Source of the DNA: Mytilus trossulus
Taxonomy: Eukaryota > Mollusca > Bivalvia > Mytilida > Mytilidae
Length of the DNA: 64,000 nucleotides
Assembly: GCF_036588685.1 (NCBI RefSeq)
Contig: NC_086374.1
Location: 73,282,457-73,346,456 of the forward strand
Reading direction: 5' to 3'
Shown in pieces: positions 10,511-24,200 of this stretch. The position numbers and the translations under genes were made by a program. Under the pieces are notes generated by a model. The model was given only the letters and a program-made list of their open reading frames with translations. It was not told the DNA's origin and did not search any database. Every line of letters starts with the position of its first letter. Position 1 is the stretch's first letter.

Positions 10511-13500
10511 AAATTAAAGCTGCACAACAAAATGTGGGAAAATAAATGTGTTTTCTGCAACTGGTTCTATTTTATTTATCCTATTTCAATAAGATCAAAT
10601 GTATATCTGACATTTTTATTTTCATAACGTTACAGATAAATCTTTTTCTATTATTTTCTACATGACATTTCTTTATACGTAATGTCTCGAACCGATCATA
10701 AAGCATATAAAGTAGTATACTACTACTGCAGTGATATTTAGAGATATCGGGAAACAATTTTATGTTTTCAGGTAGGTATTTGCCTCTGGAAATTTGTTTA
10801 TCTCTCAACTGGTAACTCTAGTTTAAAGTACTATTCAGAACTTTTAAAAGTGATTTACTATGTACAGAGGCATGCAAATATTCGAGTCGTACTTGAGACA
10901 AGTATGTTTCCACATCCATGGATCTTCTTATATCTATCGTACAACAGTCATTAATTATAAATGTTACTGCAAAAGTTATGTTTCATTTAAAAACTATATT
11001 CTATATATATAACTATATATATACCGAACTAATATGAAAATATTCATAAAAACCTTCCCGTGCCAATGAGTGACTTCTTTGCAGTACAATCTTCGTTTAC
11101 TGAAACATCTGTGTATAATAGTTGTAATCGTCCCAGAAAATGGCGGACTAGACAAAAGGAGGGCTTTTTTGGGGGAAAAATGAAAACAACACTTTATAAA
11201 TTATATGCTTCCTTAGCTTAATTTCAGGACTACCCTCATTACGAACGCTCAATGCCATGCACACATTGGAAAGCCAAGTATTATAAACACAGAAACAATC
11301 GGGGAGCTTTATGACCAAAAAGATTTGCAAAATTCAAAAGATTGAATGTCCAACGGTTTGAGAAACACGGTTAACTTCTCGGAATGTATGAATAGTGTAC
11401 TGCAAAGGAGTTGGTCTTTAAACTCGGTGCGCTTTATTAGATGTAAAACAACATGGATATATTTGTCACTGAACGTTAAGCAAAAGCCATTCAAACAAAC
11501 AATCTCTCAATGAATATTTTACTTTAATATAGACAATATATTATTTTTACAGCAATATTAAGCAATCATTTGAACTTTTCATGTCAATAACTGATACATA
11601 TGGTTTAATTGTTGCTGTATGATTTAAAAATCAAATCCCACAATTTCGAGATTTGTCCACGTGACTTTATGAAAAAAATCAGGGGATAAAATAGTCATAC
11701 ATGGACAACTTTCATATCAGTCTCTAGCATTTTATCTCGGATATTCAACTTTTATCTGTCTTTTCCGACCAAAAATCTGGTCATTACTTTTTTAGAAGTA
11801 CTGCTTGTACAAGGCGGTATTATTTTGTTTACCGGTTTTGGCCTTTATCCTGATTTTTTGTAATTTGTCGAATATTGCTTAAAATGAATCATAAAAGACG
11901 AAAGTCTGACGAATTTCATTTCATATGTTTGTGAATCGTAAAGGTTTACCCAAAATGTTTTCAGACATGTCTTTGATTAATTTTTTATTTTCAAAACCTG
12001 GTGGCAGTTGTTCAAGATAGGTGTCGACAATATAGAAAGAATTTGTTCAAATTGCATATATATCTCTTTATTAGACCGTCATAAATATTTTTCAAAAATG
12101 AAAGTACTTGAGGGAGAAACTTATTAAGGACCGAACCAAATTCGCAAAACTGCAACCACAGGAGCTTGGTTCTTTTAAAATACATATATGTTACGAAAAG
12201 GTATACCGGTTTCAAAATCTGTACAGCAACATGTGTAAAAATTAAGATATATAACATGATTGTCGTCGAATCAACTATCCACCGCCCATGGGTCCAAATT
12301 ACTTGGATATAAGCATATATAGTTCACAATACAGCCACCGGCAGTAAGAAAAAATCATCAGCAAACTGATCATATAACTCCTACACAATGCTGTCAACCA
12401 AAGCTCACAAAAAAGGTTCAAATTTGAACAGTCAGTCACATAAACCCTTCTAGAGTTATGCCCTTTATAACTTGGAAAATTTCTAAAACATTTCGTTTTC
12501 ATAATGTAACTCAAGTTTGCCTAATACAAATTTTATGAATCTCATACACAATGCTAAAACAAAAACAAAACAATAAGCATATGACAGCTTCAATCAGCAG
12601 CAAAATACTTAAAAATTATAAGAAAAGACTCTTACACAACTGGCAGTCTCTAATTTTTTTTAAACGTTTTATAAGCAAGCTTGAGCAGGAACATTCATGT
12701 CACAGATACGTTCTTTTATCATTTCTTACATCACAAAAGTAAAAGACATCATTGTAAAAATTCAAAATGCAATTTTCGCTCTAACCCCAAATGGAATTTA
12801 CGGACCCCATATATATATATCGTATTAGTTCACTAGAACACCGTGAAGCTTTTATTATTGCAACAACACATTTCCCACAGCACGTTCCAAAAAGAATATT
12901 TTTCTGGTTAGGCTTGAGGTAAATGGCGTCAATTTTGTACTTTGTAATGAATATTACCATAAAAGATTAAATGTGAAAAAACCTGCACGTAAGAGATGAC
13001 TGCATGTTGAATTATATTTACGAATGATGCCATTGTACCGATGCTAAAATTAAGTAAACGTTTTGACTACTTTGAGATATCTAAAACCCTGGTGTAATAA
13101 TTTTTCAGAAATATAGAGATATCTTTCGTTAAAACCAAATACGTCGTTACATACATAATCGAATCGTACAAGTTGAGATATATAAACACCATGCATAAGA
13201 TGATGACAAGGGAACACCATCATTTAGAAATGGATCATTAACAATAAGAAATGAAAAATCATTTCTTTTATCATAAACTTTGGTAATAAGCTTCCAGTTT
13301 CAATGGCTTTCCAAATACTTTTCGATCACTAACATCACTGAAGAGACATTAATTGTCGAAATCTAGATATAGTGTAAAAAGAGTTAACACCTCATGTTGT
13401 GGTTTACCATCTTTGCCGCAAGTTTATAGTTTTCTACTTGGTATTAAACTAAATTATAAAGATCCATTATGTGATCAATTTATTTGGCAATCGTCAAGGC

Positions 13501-14429
13501 AGTCAACAGAGTTTAAGAACATCAGTTGTTCGACCTGTAAGTCAAATGCGTTTTGCGTTGTATTTAATTTAGACTAGTACATTTAGATCCAGGAAAGGGC
13601 AGTGTTCAATGTTAGTTTCGTTGAAAGTCAGTTCAGCAGGATAAAACTTTTTAGTAAACATACTGAATTCGTCATTATTGCTAGCCAATATATCATCCCA
13701 GGGGCGGATCCAGAACCTTAATATCTGGTGTCACCATGAAACCCAATTTTTTTTGGAGGGGGGTCAGATCATTGTCTCAATATTTCTATATCTTTTTTGT
13801 TTTTTTCTTTATACTTTATTGTCCTGCCAATTGATGATCTTTATTATATTCGTTCTAAACAGGCATCAAATATTTACCACTGAATGTTAAAATTTATATT
13901 TCATCACTCTTTAACTTTTTTTGCCTCGCTGTCAGACTTATTTTTTGGCATATTATTCTTATATCTGTAAATCACCTTTCCTATCGCTATAAATGGTGAC
14001 CTATTATTAGCCTCATAAATGTACATGGTAATTGAAACAAGCAAAAATAAAGAAATATAACTGTATGATTGGGCTTTTGGAGAAATTTATAAGTCCAAGA
14101 TTATCATTCTGCCGTTACAAAGTAAATCTTTTTAAAACAAAATATTTTTTAATGATTATTTATTAGAAAATGTCAATTCATTTTCCTGGACCAATGGAAA
14201 GGGGGGATTTTGATTTACCTTGAAAATAAGAGAGAAGGAAATACGACATTCTGTTTAAAAAACGAACTTGTGTGGTATATAAAAAAAAAATCAAAGAGCA
14301 CGATTGCTCTGAGGGATACGATTGCCATTGTTTTCGTTGATATCAGTTTTATTCTTAAAAATGAATATAAGATTATTTGGGGATGGTTTCATCAGAGAAA
14401 ATGACTTTACATTTATATTCACGTAGATT
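10511..14429. other. Long stretch without a supported gene
   Basis: AT-rich. At about 13699-13760 a GGGGCGGATCCAG motif followed by a T-run and GGAGGGGGG resembles one end of a widespread invertebrate MITE; I did not find its partner. ORFs up to 81 codons occur on both strands but show no coding-like composition or splice context. No RNA gene seen. Confidence 0.4.
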
Positions 14430-14840
14430 GGAGGAGTTCTTTTCATCAGTGAGAATAGATCGAGATACTAGAGTATCAGAGGATGCTTTCATCAGTTAGA
14501 ATGGCGCTAGATACAATTGATGATGTTTTATCAATTAGAAAGGCAGTAGATATAAGAGTATGAATGTGATGTTTTCGTTCACTAAAACGGCATAAGATAC
14601 GAGATAATAAATAGATGTATCAACCGGAAGAAGTTACAAAAAAATTAGAGGAAGATTTTCATTAGTTAGAAAAAAATCAAGTTAATTTGAAGTTGTTTTT
14701 TCAACAGTAAGAATGGCTGCAGATACAAGTTGATTTAAGGATCTTTTACTTCTGTCAGAACGAGGATGACAAGATGATTTTCGTCAGTAAGATTGGCTTT
14801 AAACATGAAACATGAGCTGGTTTTTTTTTATGTCTGCTTC
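14430..14840 (+). repeat. Degenerate tandem repeat (~65 bp) upstream of DCST1
   Basis: Repeated words such as TTTCATCAGTTAGAATGGC, AGATACAAG and GAGTATCAGAGGATG recur about seven times with many substitutions and variable spacing. Old, decayed array. No coding potential. Confidence 0.55.
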
Positions 14841-14959
14841 AGAACAAACGTTACGACAAAAGTAGAGATTTGAGTCTCCCAATTTTGAACTGTCAATTTT
14901 TATAAGTCCTACGAATTATTTTGAATTTTAAACAATTTACTGTTCCAGATAAATTGTCT

Positions 14960-15115
14960 TTAACGTTTGCCAGTACCAAGTCAGGAATATGACAGTTGTT
15001 ATCCATTCGTTTCATGTGTTTAAGCTTTTAATTTTGACATTTGAGTAGGGACTTTCCGTTTTTAATTTTCCTCGGAGTTCAGTATTTTTGTGATATTACT
15101 TTATAAGACGTACAT
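14960..15115 (+). repeat. Dispersed repeat, 'CAAGTCAGGAATATGACAG' family
   Basis: Contains CAAGTCAGGAATATGACAG, TCCATTCGTTTCATGTG, GGGACTTTCCGTTTT and CTCGGAGTTCAG. Related copies in this window: 17935-18360, 20060-20340, 20830-21020 and, inverted, 24225-24350. Several copies contain GGTTCAACCC, similar to a tRNA-type B box, so a SINE-like origin is possible. This copy ends about 130 bp before the first DCST1 exon. Confidence 0.75.
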
Positions 15116-15246
15116 TTTTTATTTAGTTTTGGATAATTGAACACAGCTTGGCCTTCGATTTTAAAATTATCTCTTGTCTATGTTTAATTAGTACACATTC
15201 ATTTCAATATTTGCTGTCTGGAGATTTCTTAATTCGGAAATATTTA

Positions 15247-18200
15247 ATGTTATTGTCAGTTAACTTATTATTTACAGTGTATGCTTATGACAACAGAGGT
15301 TTCCGATACAGTGTTTTTCAGTACAAAGACAAAAATTCAAACTATAGTGTTGACCAAACTTCAGATGACAGTGTTGACCAAACTTCTGGTAACAGTGCTG
15401 ACCAAAATTCTGGTTACAGTGCTGACCAAAATTCAGATGACAGTGTTGACCAGAATTCACATGACAGTGTTGACCAAACTTCACGTGACAGTGTTTTTGT
15501 TGAAATCAATGATGCACACTTGACACGAAGTAATTCCGACAGTGACAGTGAAAACGATAATGACCAAAAGAAGAAACCGGATGGAGATGGTGAAGGAGAT
15601 GCTTTGTTAGGGGAGGGTATTAAATTCAGGAATAAACCTAAAAAAGAAAATCAATGTTTGGGTAAGTTGAATTCTTATATTTGCAATGCATATACATACA
15701 AAACATTTCAAAATCTTTGCTTTCTTTGTTGACTCTTTTTTACATTATTTATTTCTAAGTTTGTTTATAAGAATCCGAAAGGTTGATTTTATATGCAATT
15801 TTGAAATCACCCTTTATGTTATTATTCTTGAATGTTAATTTTCCATACTTATTGTACATTATGTTCAAAGAGGGGCGAAAGATACCATAAGGACATTCAA
15901 ACTCATAGATCGACATAATAGTACACAAAACATAACATAGAAAACTAAAGACTAAGCCATACCAACCCCACCAAAAACCTGAGGTAATCTCAGGTGCTCC
16001 GGAAGGTTTAGCAAATCCTGATCCACATGTGTATGGCACCCATTGTGTTGCTCATGTTATTGCACACCCGGTTAATAGTGTAATTCGGTAGGTCACATTC
16101 GTGAAAAGGGAACGGTATTGTAGTTACGATTGTAGTAAGGAACATATCCAATATCGTCTGTGAAATGGATATTCCATAACGGACGACCAACTCGTGATGG
16201 CGTCCGTAAATTTTTCGAAGGGATGATTTAAACTTCACCATTTGTAACTTTTGGTTTAATAGCTTTCTTGTGAGCAGTAACCCTCTATCAAGGAAATCAT
16301 GAAAGGAAATACAAGACCGGGCATATCGTATCAATTAGAAGATATACACTCTGTATGCAGGCGCTGCTAGAATGTTGATAAATAGATATGGAGAGTTCAC
16401 AATTGGGAAGCTGAAATCATCTTTTTTGTCGTACAGTTTTGTTTTATACCGTCACTCAATGTCAATTTCTAGATGTTAGTCAAGATATGAAACAGACTTA
16501 ACTGTATATGTTGTATCCTTTATCCCTAGTTCGATGGGATATCATAGATGCGCTCAACATAGTCACCAAATTTCAATATGTCACAAATTTGTTTTGAAGA
16601 TTAAAAGGACAAAACAAACATTTCAATTTTGACTTCTATTTTAATAGCTCAATGTTTACACAAAACTAATTGCTATTCGGTTACGTCCAATCTTGTTTCC
16701 TCTACTTTGCAATAAAAATCAATGATTTAAGGAAACGAAATAGGCGAATAAAAAATAAAATTAATGATTTAGATAAAATAATGAAAAAAAATATGAAAAA
16801 TTAAGTATGTATGAGTATATGTTAGTTCTTAGAATTACTTTAATTATTCATTTGTTTAACATTATTTTATCTTTAATTGTATTTTGTATTCACCTACCTT
16901 TTTTTAAGTATTTTTTTTATATTTGAATTAATCTGCAGGGTGTCCTGATGGAATATGTAGATTCATTGGGAAACATTGCTATAGCTTCTTCACTGGGCCA
17001 TCAGATTCATATACACCTATCAAAACAGCACTAGGATTTCCGTTTGGTTTTCTGTTAGCATATGGTAAGACGCTATTAAATATAAGGAGACGTGGTTTGG
17101 TTGCCAATGTATAAAGTAGTATACTGCTGTTTAAATGTCACAAATTGATTGAGAGAAAACAAATGAGGTTTACAAACTACAACCGACGGAAACACATAAA
17201 ACCATAAGAGGAAAAGTTAGGAACAACAGAAAGACTGAAGTGCCACAAAAACAAACCCTCACATACATATAAACAAAATATTTAATAACAACTGCCATAT
17301 TTCTTACGACATTCAAACGCATGAGTAGAAAATATATAAAAAAAAACAAAACCGAAAATTACCAAAAGACAAATAATGTTATATTCAAAACACATCATAT
17401 AAAATATATATTGAAGGCAAAAACAAAATGTTATACGAACATTTTAAGTGACTGGATAAAACACAAGGAAGTTGTCAAGTTTAACGCAGCGACACCTGGT
17501 AAGTATAAGCAAACATAGCGTCTCTGATCTCATTTCGAAACATACTGTAACAGTTGCATATATTTAAAAATGTTTACACGTGTATTTTTGTTTTGAATTT
17601 TTAGGTCTTTATTTTGCTTTGATTGTGCCAATGCAGCTTGAAGAACAGACACGACATTTTCTGGGAGGATTCTTGATCTTAGGTGTGTCATGTGGGTATG
17701 CACTGTCAGTTGAGCTCCGATGTATCATTTGCCTGCTGATTCCTATATTTTTTGGAAAGGAGGGAAGATCCTATATTTCAGCCATAGCCATAACTTATCT
17801 CATTTCTGGTATGTTATTTATGATTTTTGATTGTAAGTATGGACGGAAGCGACAATCGTGTATCGCTCACTCGTTATAAATTCAATCCATGCCTTTCAGA
17901 TTAAATGTAGTATTTCTAGTAAAATTTAGAAATTTGCTTTGCCATTAAAGTGCGAGGTTTGGCATGCCACAAAACCAGGTTCAACCCACCACTTTTATTC
18001 CCCTTTAAAAGTGTCCTGTACCAAGTCAGGAAGATGGCCATTGTTATATTATTGTTCGTTTATGTGTGTGTTGCATTTTAACGTTGAGTCGTTTGTGTTT
18101 TCTCTTTTTTTGAGATATTGAGATAAGACGTGGCACGGTACTTGTCTATCCCAAATTCATGTATTTGGTTTTCATGTTATATTTGTTATTCTCGTGTTGT

Positions 18201-21200
18201 TTTGTCTGATGCTTGGTCCGTTTCTGTGTGTGTTACGTTTCGGTGTTATGTCGTTGTTCTCCTCTTATATTTAATGCGTTTCTCTCGGTTTTAGTTTGAT
18301 ACCCCGATTTTGTTTTTTGTCCATGGATTTATGAGTTTGAACAGCGGTATACTACTGTTGCCTTTATTTGATGTTTTGTTTCTCGATTATAATTTGCGCT
18401 TTCCACGCGGAAATGTTTGTGAGACATGATACTGTATCTAACTTTCAAAAGGGTCTACTGACGATTATTGAATTTCCGTAACTTTTTGTCTGAATTACAG
18501 ATTAATGTGAACCTATCGGTTCAACGTTTTGATTTGTTAATGATAAACCTAAAAGATAGGACAAAGTAATCAATTCCGAGAAACAGTAGTATATCAAAAC
18601 TCCTCAATGTATTTTTGATGCACAAACCAGGATAAAAATCTGTAGGAATCCATTGAAATCCAAATGGAGCGAGACCATATAAATGTTTGAAAATGTTCTT
18701 TCTGAAAGCAGCTGTTATCAGCTTTTTCGGTTTATGAATGTTGGCGTATGTTTTTGTTGCACTCAGTGTTTCTGTTGTTCCGTTGTTTGCCTCTTATGAT
18801 GATGTGTTTAACTCGGTTTTAGTTTGTAACTCGGATATGTTTTAGGTGAGTTCAGCCGGTTGAAGCGCGAAGTATGTATCGTTGTTTTTTTTCTCTTTCA
18901 AAAATGTGATGTTCTATGATTTTACTTTTTCAATATAATACCCTCTATTTGAATCACGGATATGTGTGTAAAACTCATTACTGTCTTGCTGTCTTAGTGT
19001 TTAATAAATAAATTGCTATCGATTGTTTACAACCATAAAACTTTATACCAAACTCGAAGAGAAAACCAAAAAACATCGTATTTGAGTAATCATGCTATAT
19101 CTGACGTTTCTGTGGTATAACCATCATGACTCAAACATGGACAAATCTTTTTTTTCCTTCATTAGGTCCAGTACAAAATATCATGGACAACGGAAAAGAA
19201 ATAACACGAACATTAAGCTGCGCGGCTGAGTTGTCAGCAAACCACACCAGAGCAAAGTGGGAACTCAAGATGAAACCATTAGAAGATGCAATGAAGCAAT
19301 GGCAGGTGAGACGGTTTTTAAAGTAAAATTTTATTTTATTTGTATTTTCATAGATAATTAATACGACTACGTTAGACAACAGACAAATATCACTTTGCCG
19401 GATTATTAGAATAGGCATCCTATTTTTTTTTAAATATACCAATACAAGTCGACAGGTAAGAAATGGTATTTCATTATAAATCCATATAAGAGCCCAAATC
19501 CTTATCATATTTTTCAAAACAACAATGAGACTAAACGAAAAGAAAACTTATTTGATAAAGGAAGTCTTTTTACCTCGGGATACCATAAGTTACGATATTA
19601 TGATAAAATTGGCAATCGGCTAGTAATATGCAAAAATTATAATAGATATAGATAGATAATATCTACAAAATTGCCGAAAAATCTATTGTGTCCGTTGACT
19701 GTGTCTTCTCTGATTGGAAGATGATGTTTCCCGTTTCTGTGTTTTCCGCAAAACCATATTAGATGAAAAGAAACTGTAATTGCGAAATTTTTCATCAAAC
19801 TTTTAAGTATAATCTGTAATTATTGCGGTTTGCCGAAATCGTCAATTTTTGATTGATTTTGAATAGTGACGTCACTTTTTGTGCTGTATTTGTGTTCTGC
19901 CGTTAATTAATTTTATATGTTTGTTGTTATTCTGTAGTTCTCATGTTGAAATGAACTATAAAATTATATATTTATGTATTTCTCTGCACTGAGAATTTTA
20001 GCATTTGTGTGTACTGTCACGTAATGTTGTCATTTCGTCGGTATTTTTAACATTGCCATATAAGCGGTAGGTTTGACTAGCAATAAAACCAGGTTAAACC
20101 CACCACTTTTTTCTTAAAATTTCTTACACCAAGTCAGGAATATAGCAGTTGATATTACATAGTTCGTTTCCATGAACGTGGATTTTTTGTGTGTAGCAGT
20201 TCAGTGTTTCCCCCCTCTTATAGTTGGTGTGCGTCACATCAGTTTTGATTGGTTGAATCGGACTTATTTCACTTAAATCTGTTAGTTTAAAACTTTTGAA
20301 CAACGATATACCACTATGGACTTTATCTATATGTAGTTATGCGGTTGACATCTGTATCACATCCGGCTTATCTTCCTAAATTAAGAAACTTATGACCAGT
20401 GTTGTAGCAGAAGACACGTACACTGTAAATGCACACTGATTGTGCATGGATATCTGACATTTTCACTTGCATGTATTTACCTCAATTCATGGTGCTGTAG
20501 ATGACTATATAAGCTAAAGATGGAAGAAAATGAAGAAAAATACAAGTTCGATTATTAATTTCGTTGTTTTAACAAATTCTGCATACAGCTGAACAATATT
20601 TGATTGTAACAACAAGTCCACCCTTTCCAAAAAAATCAACAAAAAAGTTGATTCATTTATATTTCAACTGAACAGCTATATACTGCTTTTATAAATACTT
20701 TACCTCTCATTTGAATAACAGTCGCATCAAATTCCATTATATTTACAACGATGCGTGAAAAAAACAGACACAATAGGTAAAACATCGTTGTCAATGTAAT
20801 CGAATTTTATCTGACTTTTATACAAGTGAGAGGTTTAGTTAGCTATGAAACTAGGAGTAATCCACTACTTTCTACATAGAAAAATGCATGTGCCAAGTGG
20901 GGATTATGATAGTTTTTATCCATTTGTTTGATGTAATTGAACTTTTGATTTTGCAATTTGATTAGGGACTTTCCGTTTTTAATTTTCATTTATATTTTTT
21001 TCTTTTTGTGATTTAACTTTTTATTCAAGATCTTTTGTCAATTTTATAGGCAGAAGGTATGTACATGAACAAAGTAGTAAATCGAGTGGACAGTGCATTT
21101 GCACCAATGAAAAAGGAGGTATAACTAACTTTCGTTGATTATTTTTACATTTCATTAAAGAGATGAGAATTTCTAATCTACCAAATAATTGTGTTTTAGT

Positions 21201-24200
21201 ATTAAAGAAAATATTCGAAACGATTATATTTCTTTACTATTTATTTTCAGACCAATTTTAAAAAGATTAAAATGTTACTTTATCCACAATTGAAGTCCAA
21301 CCCTATATATTAAACATGCAATTAACCTAACCATAAACTAAATAAAGATGCACAGTTAATTACAATAATTCAATACCCATCAATTTCTTAACTTGAAAAG
21401 TAATCAAAGTAATCATTAAGATAAATCAAATTCATTAAAGTCATTAGAAACGAGTGACTGGGTTAAAAAATGTTCTTCCGATTTTTGAACCAATGCATAC
21501 AAACATCATAAACTTAGTCTTCTGTGCACGAATTTATCATTTATTTCGAGTAAATTTCATATAATCGTCAATTTTTTTTTCAATCGGTCAGTGTTGTTGT
21601 GAAAATATGGCAGGTAATTGAAGTTCGTGTTTTGAAGCCGAAGTTTAACGATTGTCACCTGGTTGTCACCGTTCGACAAAAAATCAACAAAAAAGCATGG
21701 AAATTGAGCAAGTGTTTAACATGTAAATTCAGATAATAGTTAAATTTAAGGACATCCATGCGTATTGTGATCACCGGATTTTTATGAGATGGGTAACACT
21801 GAGGTCACTTTGCATACGGAAAATATGTCGGGGGAATTGATTCCTGGAAGGAAGGAAGCAATTAAATAAAGTAAACTTCTTCTAAATATGAATAAATTAA
21901 AGATTTTTTTTTTCAGAAAAAAGCATATGTACATAAGTTATATAATGAAAACTATCCATAGAATTATAAAAAAAAACATTAGCATTTTTTTGTTGATTTG
22001 AGGTTTTTTATGACTTAAGTACAGATACCCATAAAATTGAAGGGCGACATAATACTTCATAAACTTAATCTAGGAAATTCTTGATTTTTTATGAACTTTA
22101 TTCAGATCAGATAACAGTTTCGGCATACTTAAATAATTTCAGATATGATACAAGGGGGACAATCAAAAGCCGTATTAAAAAAAAAAGATGTTACACAGAA
22201 AATTAATGCTTGAGCAACACAAAAGCTCAAAAAAAGGTGCACTCCGGAAAAGTAAATTGAACTTTACACAATAATGCAATTCGTAGTGCTGCTCTATGAA
22301 AAATTCCATCGTATTTCATGCTTTCAAAAACGAGAAATATTTGTAATGTCTCTGGTGTTGACCAATAAACAACACATTAATTTAAAACATGCATCTCTAT
22401 TTTAATTTTTCGTTGTAGAATTATGTTCTTTTTATTACTCACACTAAACGTGTCCCTATTTTGCAATGTAGGTTAGAGATCAAGAGGATGCAGCTGTAAT
22501 GGAAGCTAAAACGGCAAAGGTTGACAAACTCACTGGAAATAAACGTGGAAATAGACTGGCAAAAATTCATCAAAAAAATAAATCATCAAATAGAGATTCA
22601 CGAGAGAAACAAACAGAACTTCAATTTAGGACCAAGATGGATTTGCAATGTGAAAGTAAGCTAGGAAATGTTATAGTGATAACCAATCTTATTTGTTTCA
22701 TCATTCATTTTGTAATTATTTTTAATATTTGTGTTGAAATTACATATCTAATTCATTTATTTAAATTTAAGATTGTTTTTCTTTGATAGATGTTTGGAAT
22801 GAAGGTGTCTTAAGATGTAGAGATAAATTCAAAGATCTAGAAAAACGATGTCTTAAAACCATACCATTTATAGGATACCTATTATGTTTGCCAATGAAAA
22901 TGACATTTTTCTGTGAGATTATACGATGTAAGTACGGTTATTATGTGTGCATGAAAGATCGTTATTATAATGAAATGTTTAAATGCGTAAAAAATATTTT
23001 GTTGATCTGAAGTTGATCTGAACTTTATTATAGGCCGGTTGACTACACGATATTTTAAAATTAAGGTAATAGTAGAGTACCTATGTTTAAATCTCGTACA
23101 TCGAATACGAACAAAATGAAGAGACGAATCAAGGGAACATACAAAAACTAATGGTTCAAGTTGGAAGGGAGAAACAGTCATGGCTAGTATGTGATGCTCA
23201 CATGATTATAGAATACGAGAAGACTTTTTTATTTTCTTGCCGAAAACTATTAGTGCTACTGCAATAACGAGATCTGCCTTTTTTAGATTTAAGCTAAGAA
23301 TACTTACTATTATAGGAAAAAATGGCTTTGAAATACTGCCTTTTATTTTAAATTTGAATTCCAAATTTATTTCTGGAACCATCAGCAACTTCACAAAATG
23401 ATTGATAATCTTAACCCCATTTATGCAACGTTATTCGTTTTTGTATAATATATCACTACCAATATCATTCTGATTGAGAATACCATTTATGAAATCGATT
23501 TCACTTTCGTAATAACTTCGACCATACTTTAGACTTTTAAAACATAATGTTTAATGTTTACATCTTTAATGATTAATCAATTGATTGGCTGTTGTTGTTA
23601 ATGCCACTTTCAACACATTATCGTAGCTGCAAGGTTTTATTAAATGGCGCAGGTAGCAAAGCAATACCGACGTTTCTCCTACAAAATGTCAATTCTAGCC
23701 AATAGCCATGTACATGTATGAACAAGCTTTAAAATAATTAGATTTCAGATGTTGAAATTTAACAATGAAAAGATGTTTTATACATGAATATTAGTGGCTA
23801 ACGTTGCCATGCCTTTTCTAGCTGTTGTTTGCTTATACCAATCCTAATAAACATTGAGAAACTAACACAACTGTTAAATTCTTATAAAAACATCTAACCT
23901 AATATGTGAACTTTATCTTGTATTATATGCACTAGCATAAATATGTTTACAGTGATCCCAGGCGCTGCCGGTTTGAGCTGTGATGCTATGGATGTTGTTG
24001 AACCGGGATTTGGAGAGACATATGTCGCTTCTGAGGATATGATGAATGTGATGGATGAAAACTTTGAAGTCAATTTACAATACAAGGTTTGTATATTAAA
24101 TGAGGACATTCTCTGAAACGGATTCACATAAAATATCTGCTTGAATTTTTGAAACTTTAACGTCCATAAACTTTTTTTAATAAATTTATGATATTATAAA

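Noticed and set aside
13353-13577. 74-codon plus-strand ORF with several Cys
   Set aside because: No splice sites, no supporting context and a non-ATG start.
15272-15523. Alternative frames across DCST1 exon 1 (minus 70 codons; plus 80 codons)
   Set aside because: The 24-bp repeat keeps all frames open; only the frame joining to exon 2 gives a coherent protein.
19131-19517. 128-codon minus-strand ORF
   Set aside because: Overlaps DCST1 exon 4 antisense; no splice signals or coding-like composition.
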